Below, one piece after another: positions 17,557 to 25,087 of a DNA stretch of 64,000 bases. The stretch comes from CAIQPS01 sp963843455 (GTDB lineage: Bacteria > Actinomycetota > Thermoleophilia > RBG-16-64-13): assembly GCA_963843455.1 (NCBI GenBank), contig CAWJKE010000007.1:310001-374000 (forward strand), in the 5' to 3' direction. Every line of letters starts with the position of its first letter. The stretch's first letter is position 1. A program made the translations under genes and the position numbers. The notes under the pieces were generated by a model, which saw nothing but the letters and a program-made list of their open reading frames with translations, did no database searches and had not been told where the DNA came from.

Positions 17557-18612
17557 ATGATGGCACTCACAGAACGACAACGTAGGATCCTGAACGCCGT
17601 CACCGAGCGCTACATCGGCACGGGTGCCCCCGTCTCCTCAAAGGAGCTCGTCGGCGTCGCCGGGCTCTTCGTCTCTTCATCCACCGTGCGCAATGAGTTC
17701 GCGCTGCTCGAGGAGAAGGGCTACCTGACCCACCCGCACACGTCGGCCGGCCGGACGCCGACCGATCAGGGCTACCGCGAGTTCGTGGACTATCTGATGA
17801 GCGTGCCGCAGTCGCGGTCTCTTAGCCGCAACATGGGGATCCCCCGGGTTCCCGCCTCGCTCCAGCCCGAGGACCTCACCGGCGAGATCGACACCGCGCT
17901 CCGCCAGGCCACCGACGCCATGTCCCGAGCGACCAACCTGCTCGCCCTCGCCGTGGCCCCCAGACTGAGCGGCGCCCGCCTCTGCCACGTCGAACTGCTG
18001 ACCTTGCACCCCACGGAACTCATGTACGTGTTCATCGTGTCCACCGGCGGCGTGATGAAGGGGGTCATCGACTGGCCTCGCCCGGTCGACCTCGGCCTCG
18101 TGGAGTGGGCCCGCACCTACCTCAACGAGACGCTCAACGAGCACACCCTCAGTGCGCGGCTCATCCGGCGGGCGCTGGACGACCCCGAGCGCAGCCCTCG
18201 GGAAGCCGCGTTCCTCAAGGCTCTGGCGCCGGCCTTCGAACGGCTCGTTGACGAGCAGTACCAGGAAGAGTTGTTCGTCGGGGGTACGTCTCGACTATTC
18301 GTGGAGTCTGAGCTGAAGGACATCTCATCGCTCCGCGATCTACTCTCCCTGCTCGAGGAACGGTTCCTGCTTCTCCGGGTCATGCGGGCTGTCTTGGGCA
18401 CGGGGGCCGTCGTGGTTCGTATCGGCCGCGAGCACGAGGCTACGGCCCTGCAACCGTTCTCGGTCGTCGCCGCCAGCTACGGATTGCCTCAGAGACGTTT
18501 GGGCACGGTCAGCCTGGTCGGCCCCACCCGCATGGACTACGAGAAGGCCATCGCCACGGTGCGCGAGACGGCGCAGTCGTTGTCGGAGTTGGTGGGAGAG
18601 CGGTACGAATGA
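17557..18612 (+). CDS. hrcA: Heat-inducible transcription repressor HrcA
   Basis: A ~351-residue repressor with an N-terminal winged helix (LTERQRRILNAVTERYIGTG, SSSTVRNEFALLEEKGYL, HPHTSAGRTPTDQGYREF) and the HrcA GAF-like C-terminal domain ending in TRMDYEKAIATVRETAQSLSE. It normally represses groE and dnaK operons at CIRCE operators. I see no CIRCE repeat in this window, and grpE and dnaK, which often lie between hrcA and dnaJ, are absent. Start could be GTG 17551, ATG 17557 or ATG 17560. Confidence 0.94.
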   Translation: MMALTERQRRILNAVTERYIGTGAPVSSKELVGVAGLFVSSSTVRNEFALLEEKGYLTHPHTSAGRTPTDQGYREFVDYLMSVPQSRSLSRNMGIPRVPASLQPEDLTGEIDTALRQATDAMSRATNLLALAVAPRLSGARLCHVELLTLHPTELMYVFIVSTGGVMKGVIDWPRPVDLGLVEWARTYLNETLNEHTLSARLIRRALDDPERSPREAAFLKALAPAFERLVDEQYQEELFVGGTSRLFVESELKDISSLRDLLSLLEERFLLLRVMRAVLGTGAVVVRIGREHEATALQPFSVVAASYGLPQRRLGTVSLVGPTRMDYEKAIATVRETAQSLSELVGERYE

Positions 18613-18622
18613 CCCCCGAAGC

Positions 18623-19762
18623 ATGAAGCGCGACTACTACGAGGTGCTCGGCGTCCCCCGTGACGCCGATCTCCAACAGATAAAGAAGGCCTATCGCAAG
18701 TTGGCTCGGCAGCACCATCCCGACGTGGCCGTTGACGGCCCGGACGGCGAAGAGAAGTTCAAGGAAGCCACCGAGGCGTACGAGGTGCTTTGCGATCCGC
18801 AGAAGCGCAGCGCCTATGACACGTACGGGCACGATGGCCTGCGCCGTGGCGCCGCGGGCGCCGGCGGCTTCGACTTCGACGGCTTCCCGGGCTTTGGCGA
18901 CCTCTTTGAGAACCTGTTCGGAGGGGCGTTCGGCGGCAGTCCCTTCGGGGCGGCTCAACAACGGGGGCCCGCCGGCGGGGACGATCTTGCCATCGAGGTG
19001 GAGCTGACGCTCGAGGAGGCGGCCTTCGGGGTAGAGAAGGAGATCACGTTCACCGCCCAAGGAGTCTGCGCCACCTGTGAAGGCGCCGGCACGACGGATG
19101 CTTCCTCGGTCAGGACCTGCTCCGAGTGCAACGGTCGCGGACAGGTCCGGGTCGTCCGCCGCACAATGCTCGGACAATTCGTCCAGGCCGGGGTGTGTCT
19201 GCGGTGTTCAGGGACCGGGCAGATCATCGAGAAGCCCTGCGCCGAGTGTCGGGGTGCCGGCCGTCGTCCGGCCGAGCGCAAAGTGACGGTGCAGATACCG
19301 GCCGGTATCGATGAGGGCCAGCGCATCCGGGTGTCGGGCAAGGGAGGAGCGGGGGAGCGAGGCGCTCGCCCCGGCGATCTCTACGTGCGCATCCGGGTGG
19401 CACCGCATGAGTTCTTCGAGCGGCACGGCGACGACATCTTGACCACGGTCGACCTGACGATGGTGCAGGCGGCTCTCGGCGCCAAAGTGACCGTTTCGAG
19501 CCTCGATGGGGAAGAAGAACTCGAGTTTCCTCCGGGCACGCAGCCGGGCGATGTGAAGGTAATGCGCAACAAAGGGGTCACACGGCTGAACGGTCATGGC
19601 CGTGGTGATCAGGTGCTCACGGTGCGCGTTCTCGTACCCCGAGATCTCGACGACAAGCACCGGCGCCTGCTCGAAGATTTCGACGAGGCGGTCGGTACCG
19701 AGCACTACGCCGAGCGCCCCGAGGGAGTACTCCACAAGCTCCGCAGTTTCTTCACCGGCTGA
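18623..19762 (+). CDS. dnaJ: Chaperone DnaJ
   Basis: A 379-residue type I Hsp40. The J domain (RDYYEVLGVPRDA, HPD at residues ~33-35) stimulates DnaK. A Gly/Phe-rich stretch (~75-115) follows, then four zinc-binding CxxCxGxG repeats (CATCEGAG, CSECNGRG, CLRCSGTG, CAECRGAG) and the C-terminal substrate domains. It starts 10 bp after hrcA. Its stop TGA overlaps the prmA ATG by one base. Confidence 0.97.
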   Translation: MKRDYYEVLGVPRDADLQQIKKAYRKLARQHHPDVAVDGPDGEEKFKEATEAYEVLCDPQKRSAYDTYGHDGLRRGAAGAGGFDFDGFPGFGDLFENLFGGAFGGSPFGAAQQRGPAGGDDLAIEVELTLEEAAFGVEKEITFTAQGVCATCEGAGTTDASSVRTCSECNGRGQVRVVRRTMLGQFVQAGVCLRCSGTGQIIEKPCAECRGAGRRPAERKVTVQIPAGIDEGQRIRVSGKGGAGERGARPGDLYVRIRVAPHEFFERHGDDILTTVDLTMVQAALGAKVTVSSLDGEEELEFPPGTQPGDVKVMRNKGVTRLNGHGRGDQVLTVRVLVPRDLDDKHRRLLEDFDEAVGTEHYAERPEGVLHKLRSFFTG

Positions 19763-20734
19763 TGGCCGGAGGCCCCCGCGGGGCTGCGGGCGAGGGCGGG
19801 GAAGATCGCTCCGTCCGAGTCTCCGTTCCGGAGATGTTGGCGGATGAGGCCGGGGCCATCCTGATGGATCGTTCTCGGCTCGTTCGAGGAGGAGCGCCCG
19901 GGAATCGGGGGACGGGAGGGGAGCGTCACTCTGGTGTTCTATCCTCCCCTCGACGGTCCCTGCAACCGCGAGGAATTGCTCCCGCTTCTGCCGTCGGCGT
20001 TCGCTCAGCCCGGTGCCTTGCAGGTTGAGATCAAGAGCGTATCTCGCGACTGGGTGGAGGGTTGGCGCGAACACTTCCGGCCGATTCTCATCGGCACCGT
20101 GCGCATCCGCCCACCGTGGGAGCCGCCGCTTGAGGTGCTCGCGCTCGTGGAAGTGGTCATCAACCCCGGTCTCGGCTTCGGCACGGGTCTGCATCCCACA
20201 ACACGGGGCACGCTCAGGCTGCTCCAGGAAGGTACCCGCCGGGCGGCCGGCTCTACAGCCGAGCACTCGGCCTCTCTCCAAGCCGGCCCCATCATCGACC
20301 GTGGCTCCCTTGTCGACGTGGGCACCGGATCGGGCATCCTCGCCATCGCGGCGGCGAAACTGGGGTGGGCCCCGGTTGTGGCCTTGGACAACGACCCGGT
20401 GGCGCTGGTGTCGGCTCGGGAGAACGCCGCGGCGAACGGCGTTCAGGACGAGGTGGAGATCTACGAAGTGGATGCCGTCGGGGCCGATGAAAGATGGTTC
20501 CATGAGGCGACCATCCTTGCCAATATGACCTTGGAGCCTGTTTCGCTTCTGGTGCGGCGGCTGGGCAGCGGGGCCGCCCGTCCCCGCAGGCTCGTCGTCT
20601 CCGGCATCCTTGCCGGGAACCAGGAGGAGCGGCTCATACTCACCGCGCACGAATCCGGGTTCACGCCCGGGGTCCGGGTGTACGAGGAGGACTGGGTCAG
20701 CCTGGAACTGTTGCCGGAATCCTCCGAGGACTAG
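19762..20734 (+). pseudogene. prmA: Ribosomal protein L11 methyltransferase PrmA, frame broken by one extra base
   Basis: The N-terminal part reads in the frame of ATG 19762 (SVRVSVPEMLADEAGAILM). From ~19868 the homology continues one base later as IVLGSFEEERPG, then REGSVTLVFYPPLDG and the SAM-dependent methyltransferase core (NPGLGFGTGLHPTTRGTL, LVDVGTGSGILAIAA, NMTLEP). The second frame has a TGA at 19862-19864, so the switch lies just after it, most simply an extra G at 19866/19867. Corrected, the protein is ~323 residues, normal for PrmA, which trimethylates ribosomal protein L11. A caller would annotate only 19934-20734 and lose the substrate-binding N-terminus. hrcA-dnaJ-prmA is a standard order. 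Confidence 0.85.
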
Positions 20735-20743
20735 GGGGGCGTC

Positions 20744-22618
20744 GTGGCCCGCCACCGCAAAGGTCGCAGCCGCTCCGACCGCCGCCGGGCGACCCTGGTG
20801 AGGGCCGGTCTCATTCCTCCGGGCGATCCCACCGGCCGATCGTCGGCCATCGCCGGGATGATGGTCCGGCGGGGGAAGAGCCTGGAGGTCGAGCCCCTCT
20901 TTCAGCCGGGTCCGCCCCTGCCCATCGAGCGCGCCCCCGCGAAGCCGCAGCCCGGGGATCTGGTGCTGTTCACGTTCTCGTACGGGTTCAAGGCCCACAT
21001 CGTCCGCGTGCTCGGCAAGAGCGGCGTACTGAACGACGTGATGGAGGCTTTGCTCGCGGACAGCGGCATCCGGCGCGGCTTCAGCCAGCCGGTACTCGCG
21101 GAGGCGGCAAAGGTCGCGCCCCTCAACGAGGTTTCCGACACCGACCGGGTGGACCTGCGCGGCCTGTTCACCTTCACAGTGGATCCGGTGATGGCCCAGG
21201 ATTTCGACGACGCGCTCTCGTTCGTGAGACGGGGCGACGGTGCCGTGGGCGTATACGTCCACATCGCCGACGTCTCGTACTTCGTCCCCGAGGGCACGGC
21301 TCTGGACCGCGAGGCTCTGCGTAGAGGCAATTCAGTGTACGTCGCGACTGGAGTCGAGCCGATGCTCCCGCCGCTGCTTTCTTCGGGCGTCTGCTCCCTC
21401 CGTCCCGACGAAGACAGGAAGACCGTCACCGTGGAGATGGACGTCGACGATGCCGGCCGGGTGCTGCACACCCGCTTCTATCGCTCGCTCATCCGCAGCG
21501 ACGCCCGCCTCGACTACGAGAAGGTGGAGCGGATGTTCCGTGGCCTGGAGCCGGTTGGCTCCGACCTTGCCGCTCCCCTTGCATGGGGCCGGGAGCTCGC
21601 CCAGACCCTCCGTCGGATCAGGCAGGCGCAGGGGAGCCTGCGGGTGGAGTCGACGGAGCCGGAGTTCGAATGGGACGAGGGGGGGAATGTCGCTTCCGCC
21701 GACCCCGGGGAGGAGTTGGAGAGCCATTGGTTCATCGAGAACTTCATGGTGCTGGCGAACGAGCAGGTGGCGTCGTTCCTGGAGCGAGAGCAGGTGCCCA
21801 CCGTTTACCGCGTCCACGACCTTCCCGATCCCTTCCGCGTGGACCGTCTGCTGGACATACTCGCGAGCCTGGGACTGCCGACTCCGCTCTTCGACCCCAT
21901 GATGGCCACGTCAGACGACGTGCGCCGAGTGACCAGGGAGACCGCCGAGTGGATCGACACCCACGCGGCAGCCGGCCTGGGGAAGGCGGCCCTCACCCAG
22001 CAGGTTCTACGGGCGCAGGCTCGGGCCGTCTACGCCACTGTCAACATCGGGCATTTCGGGCTGGCCTCGCCCACGTACTGCCACTTCACGTCGCCCATCC
22101 GCCGCTATCCAGACCTGCTGGTGCACCGCTCCCTTCTCAGCCGCTTGGGGCCGACGCCTGGGCCGGCCGGCGCCTTCCTGTCCGAGTGGGCCGAACACTG
22201 TTCGAAGACCGAGCGCGCAGCGGCCAAGATCGAGCTGAAGGCCGACGACATCGTCCTTGCCCATCTGCTCAGGCGGCGACTCGACGAAGACGGCTGGAGG
22301 GGTGTCTTCGAAGGCCAGGTACTGAGTCTGACGCGGAGAGGGATGTTCGTGCTGTTCGATCGCCTCTTCCAGGGCTACCTCGCCATCAGCGAGTTGCCTC
22401 GTGACGACTACCGGCTGAACGAGCTCGAGACCGCGCTCGAGGGCAGGCGATCGAGCCGGGCCTACAAGTTGGGCGACCTGCTGCCTGTGAGGGTCCTTGC
22501 GGTCGACGAGGTACGGGGGAGGGTGGACCTCACTCTCGCAGGCCCGTCCCTCGAGGATGACGTGGTGCGTTCCCGGACGTCGAACAGCGCCCGGCAACCG
22601 CGTCGCGGTAGCCGCTAG
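20744..22618 (+). CDS. rnr: RNase R family 3'-5' exoribonuclease
   Basis: A 624-residue RNase II/R family enzyme. The catalytic RNB domain has the metal-binding DPVMAQDFDDALSF and the substrate-channel segment YCHFTSPIRRYPDLLVHR. A C-terminal S1 domain (GVFEGQVLSLTRRGMFVLF) and a basic tail follow; a basic N-terminus (MARHRKGRSRSDRRRATL) replaces the usual cold-shock domains, making it shorter than E. coli RNase R (~800). GTG start lies 9 bp after prmA. Its position just before smpB and ssrA fits RNase R's known role in degrading tagged, non-stop mRNAs. Confidence 0.92.
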   Translation: MARHRKGRSRSDRRRATLVRAGLIPPGDPTGRSSAIAGMMVRRGKSLEVEPLFQPGPPLPIERAPAKPQPGDLVLFTFSYGFKAHIVRVLGKSGVLNDVMEALLADSGIRRGFSQPVLAEAAKVAPLNEVSDTDRVDLRGLFTFTVDPVMAQDFDDALSFVRRGDGAVGVYVHIADVSYFVPEGTALDREALRRGNSVYVATGVEPMLPPLLSSGVCSLRPDEDRKTVTVEMDVDDAGRVLHTRFYRSLIRSDARLDYEKVERMFRGLEPVGSDLAAPLAWGRELAQTLRRIRQAQGSLRVESTEPEFEWDEGGNVASADPGEELESHWFIENFMVLANEQVASFLEREQVPTVYRVHDLPDPFRVDRLLDILASLGLPTPLFDPMMATSDDVRRVTRETAEWIDTHAAAGLGKAALTQQVLRAQARAVYATVNIGHFGLASPTYCHFTSPIRRYPDLLVHRSLLSRLGPTPGPAGAFLSEWAEHCSKTERAAAKIELKADDIVLAHLLRRRLDEDGWRGVFEGQVLSLTRRGMFVLFDRLFQGYLAISELPRDDYRLNELETALEGRRSSRAYKLGDLLPVRVLAVDEVRGRVDLTLAGPSLEDDVVRSRTSNSARQPRRGSR

Positions 22619-22627
22619 GCGACTTGC

Positions 22628-22633
22628 TATACT
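22628..22633 (+). promoter_or_regulatory. -10 box of smpB (leaderless)
   Basis: TATACT ends 8 nt before the smpB ATG. This placement also rules out the in-frame TTG at 22624 as the start. Confidence 0.6.
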
Positions 22634-22641
22634 CCCCGCCC

Positions 22642-23115
22642 ATGAAGCCCATCGGTGTCAAGCTCATCGCTCAGAACAAGAAGGCCTACCACGATTACCA
22701 CATCGAGGAGACGTTGGAGGCCGGCATTGCCTTGACCGGGACGGAGGTCAAGTCGCTGCGCGCAGGCAGGGTGAACCTGCGCGATTCCTACGCGGCCGTC
22801 GAAAGCGGCGAGCTCTATCTCATCGGCGTGCACATCAGCCCGTACGAGCAGGGGAACATCTTCAACCACGACCCCCTTCGCAACCGTAAGCTCCTGGTCC
22901 ACGCGAGCGAGATCCGCCGGCTCTACGGAAAGGTGAGAGTGGCGGGCTATACCCTCGTGCCGACCAAGCTCTATTTCAAAGACGGCCGTGTCAAGGTGGA
23001 GATCGGCTTGGCCAAGGGCAAGACCACCTATGACAAGCGCGAGACCCTTGCCAAGAAGGAGGCTCAGCGGGACATGGAGAGAGCCTTCCATTCCCGCGGC
23101 CGCGAGCGGGAGTGA
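22642..23115 (+). CDS. smpB: SsrA-binding protein SmpB
   Basis: A 157-residue OB-fold protein that binds tmRNA and places it in the ribosomal A site. Family motifs are NKKAYHDYHIEETLEAGI, LTGTEVKSLRAGRVNLRDSY and the basic tail KGKTTYDKRETLAKKEAQRD. The ATG at 22642 gives the classical N-terminus MKPIGVKLIAQNKKA. The partner RNA gene ssrA begins 81 bp downstream with its own promoter. Confidence 0.97.
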   Translation: MKPIGVKLIAQNKKAYHDYHIEETLEAGIALTGTEVKSLRAGRVNLRDSYAAVESGELYLIGVHISPYEQGNIFNHDPLRNRKLLVHASEIRRLYGKVRVAGYTLVPTKLYFKDGRVKVEIGLAKGKTTYDKRETLAKKEAQRDMERAFHSRGRERE

Positions 23116-23141
23116 GCGCCCCTCCCGGGTGCCATCTGGGA

Positions 23142-23147
23142 TATACT
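23142..23147 (+). promoter_or_regulatory. -10 box of ssrA
   Basis: TATACT lies ~50 nt before the mature tmRNA 5' end, implying a ~43-nt leader removed by RNase P. Confidence 0.55.
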
Positions 23148-23196
23148 GTGGATGCTCAGAAAGTGCGGCGTCAGGGTCGTGCTGACTGGGTCTCGT

Positions 23197-23559
23197 GGGG
23201 GCGATATGGTTTCGACGGGGCTCATGTCTGAGTTTGGGTAGCGAGCCGAGATTCCAGCAGTTCTCGTTAAACAGGCTGGAAAAAAACAATTGCCAAACCT
23301 GAATTGGCTCTGGCCGCTTAGTCTGAACAAGACTTAAGCGCCTGTCGCGCCTCCCGTGCCTGCCGGGGAGGGGCGCGGCATAAACCAGGCGGGCTCACTC
23401 CCGGCGAGGGCCGCCGGCGTCGGGGGAACATCAAGGTGGTTGGCCGGACGCACCCAGCTCCTACGGGGGCGCGAGGCGAGAAACATAGTAGGGGCTACGC
23501 TCGTAGACACCTGAGCCAGACGGGTTTCGGACGGGGGTTCAATTCCCCCCGCCTCCACC
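23197..23559 (+). ncRNA. ssrA: Transfer-messenger RNA (tmRNA)
   Basis: The 5' end GGGGGCGATATGGTTTCGAC and the 3' end TTCAATTCCCCCCGCCTCC are the conserved tRNA-like ends. The 7-bp acceptor stem is GGGGGCG with CGCCTCC (one G-U pair), discriminator A at 23557, then CC, with the final A not encoded. The tag frame ends ...KPELALAA followed by TAG at ~23322. Read back in that frame it gives GWKKTIAKPELALAA through a run of seven A residues, so the exact resume codon is unclear. It works with SmpB to rescue stalled ribosomes. Confidence 0.95.
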
Positions 23560-23610
23560 TGATCAGCTGCCCGACCGGCGGGAACCTGACGTCGACCCGA
23601 GGGGTGGGAC

Positions 23611-23853
23611 ATCGGCGACGAACGCATCAGCTACTACAAAGCGGGACTCACCGGTGCTGCAGAGCAGCCGCCGGTCAAGGAGGTCGACCCCGGCCGAATA
23701 CGCCGCTTGTGGATCCTCGTGGCCCTTGCCGTCGTGATCGTGGCCATGGTGGTCGCCCTGATCGCGCTGAGCATGGCCGATGGGGGAGTCACAGACTCTT
23801 CTTCGCGGACCTCGATCTGGACTGCTTCGGCGTCGATCGTCGTCTGCGCTTAG
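23611..23853 (+). CDS. Small single-pass membrane protein, unknown; probable ATC start
   Basis: An 80-residue frame with protein-like composition: charged N-terminus (GDERISYYKAGL), Pro/Val-rich segment, basic RIRRLW, one strong transmembrane helix (WILVALAVVIVAMVVALIAL, residues ~34-53) and a Ser/Thr-rich tail. No ATG, GTG or TTG occurs between the upstream in-frame stop (23587) and the conserved-looking region. GAGGGG at 23599-23604 lies 6 nt before ATC at 23611. I do not recognise a family. It fills most of the gap between ssrA and the CDF gene; the overlapping longer frame at 23436-23975 runs through tmRNA and is a shadow. Confidence 0.5.
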   Translation: MGDERISYYKAGLTGAAEQPPVKEVDPGRIRRLWILVALAVVIVAMVVALIALSMADGGVTDSSSRTSIWTASASIVVCA

Positions 23854-23901
23854 CCGGGCCCCGGGTCGGGCAGTCATCGCCCTGCCCTGGCGGAACTGAG
23901 C

Positions 23902-24046
23902 TATACTTCGGGCGAACAGGCAGCCCGGCCCGGCCTTTTGCGCAAAGGGTACGCGGTGTAGCCGGGCTTCGATGACCGAGCAGCAGATGCGGAAGCTCTG
24001 CGGGACGTTGTGATCCTGCGGAGCTTTGTCGTATCTGGAGGTGCTG
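23902..24046 (+). promoter_or_regulatory. Promoter and structured leader of the CDF transporter gene
   Basis: A TATACT -10 at 23902-23907 predicts a ~130-nt 5' leader. It can fold a 13-bp hairpin with 8-nt loop (arms 23993-24005 and 24014-24026, two G-U pairs) right before the Shine-Dalgarno GGAGGTG, plus a GC-rich GCCCGGC/GCCGGGC pairing further upstream. This looks like a cis-regulatory leader, perhaps metal-responsive. It does not match a riboswitch consensus that I can recall with confidence. Confidence 0.45.
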
Positions 24047-25087
24047 ATGGTCGAAGTCGGGCAGAGTAGGACCGGGGCCGGACCCGCGCCCGCGCCCCCA
24101 CCGGTTACGCCACCTCTCGGGGGATCGGCCACCAGTCGCCGGAAGACCGGCGTGGCCATCTTGTCCGTCTGCTCCAACACCGCCCTCATTCTCCTGAAGA
24201 TAGCCGTGGGGCTTCTCATCGGGTCTGTGGCAGTCCTGTCGGAGGCCATCCACTCCGCCGTCGACCTGATCGCCGCCCTGATCGCCCTCTTCGCGGTGCG
24301 AAAATCGAGCGTGGCCGCGGACGAACGCCATCCATACGGCCACGGCAAGTTCGAGAACATATCGGGCACTGTAGAGGGCTTGCTCATCTTCTTGGCGGCG
24401 CTGTGGATCATCTACGCCGCCGTACGCAAGCTCGTCCACGGTGGCGAGATCGAGATGCCCGGTTGGGGGGTGGCGGTCATGCTCATCTCGGCGATAGTCA
24501 ACACCCTGGTCTCGCGGCGGCTCTTCAAAGTAGGCCGCGAGACCGACTCGGTCGCCCTGCAGGCGGACGGCTGGCACCTGCGGACAGACGTCTACACCTC
24601 GCTGGGCGTCATGTTCGGCCTCCTCGTGATCTGGGTGGGCGGCCTCGTATGGCCCAGTGCGAATCTGGCCTGGATCGACCCGGTGGTAGCCATCGCCGTC
24701 GCCCTCATGATCATGAAGGCGGCGTACGATCTGACCTTGAACGCGGCCCGGGATCTGCTCGACGTCAGCCTCCCGGACAAGGACGTGGAGTGGATACCGG
24801 TCTTCGTGAAAGAGCGCTGGCCCCAGGTCCGCAGCTTCCATCGTCTGCGGACGCGGAAGGCCGGCTCCACGCGGTTCATCGACTTCCACCTGGCTGTCGA
24901 CGACAGCATGTCGGTAGGCGAAGCTCACGAACTGGGTGACAGTATCGTCGTGGCCATCAAGGAGCGATTACCCGACTCCCGGGTCCATATCCACGTGGAG
25001 CCCTGCGCCCACCACTGCCCGGAGTCGTGTGAAGTCGGCTGCTCGGTGCCGGTGGAGGCGCGTCACGCCGTCGAGGAGGCGAAATGA
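24047..25087 (+). CDS. Cation diffusion facilitator (CDF) metal efflux transporter
   Basis: A 346-residue inner-membrane protein that exports divalent metal (Zn, Fe, Mn, Co or Cd) against protons. Six helices start at ~residue 40; metal-site residues are in SEAIHSAVDLIAAL, the family DERHPYGHGKFEN, and LQADGWHLRTDVYTS (HxxxD). The cytoplasmic C-terminal domain ends in HIHVEPCAHHCPESCEVGC, an unusual His/Cys cluster that could bind metal. Start ATG 24047 was chosen for GGAGGTG 5 nt upstream. Its stop overlaps the next gene (ATGA). Confidence 0.92.
   Translation: MVEVGQSRTGAGPAPAPPPVTPPLGGSATSRRKTGVAILSVCSNTALILLKIAVGLLIGSVAVLSEAIHSAVDLIAALIALFAVRKSSVAADERHPYGHGKFENISGTVEGLLIFLAALWIIYAAVRKLVHGGEIEMPGWGVAVMLISAIVNTLVSRRLFKVGRETDSVALQADGWHLRTDVYTSLGVMFGLLVIWVGGLVWPSANLAWIDPVVAIAVALMIMKAAYDLTLNAARDLLDVSLPDKDVEWIPVFVKERWPQVRSFHRLRTRKAGSTRFIDFHLAVDDSMSVGEAHELGDSIVVAIKERLPDSRVHIHVEPCAHHCPESCEVGCSVPVEARHAVEEAK

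Noticed and set aside
17546..17600. CIRCE operator for HrcA near GCACTC
   Set aside because: Only one half-like GCACTC is seen; the partner GAGTGC at 9-nt spacing is absent.
12860..19890. Programmed +1 frameshifting in murJ and prmA
   Set aside because: There is no in-frame stop or obvious slippery/Shine-Dalgarno signal at either site as in prfB; simple indels explain the data better, so it is kept only as a remote option.
19208..21262. 684-codon open frame on the minus strand across dnaJ, prmA and rnr
   Set aside because: It is antisense to three well-conserved genes and has the composition of a GC-rich shadow frame.
23436..23975. 179-codon plus-strand frame overlapping tmRNA
   Set aside because: It runs through the tRNA-like end of ssrA and has non-protein-like composition; the other frame at 23611-23853 is the plausible gene.
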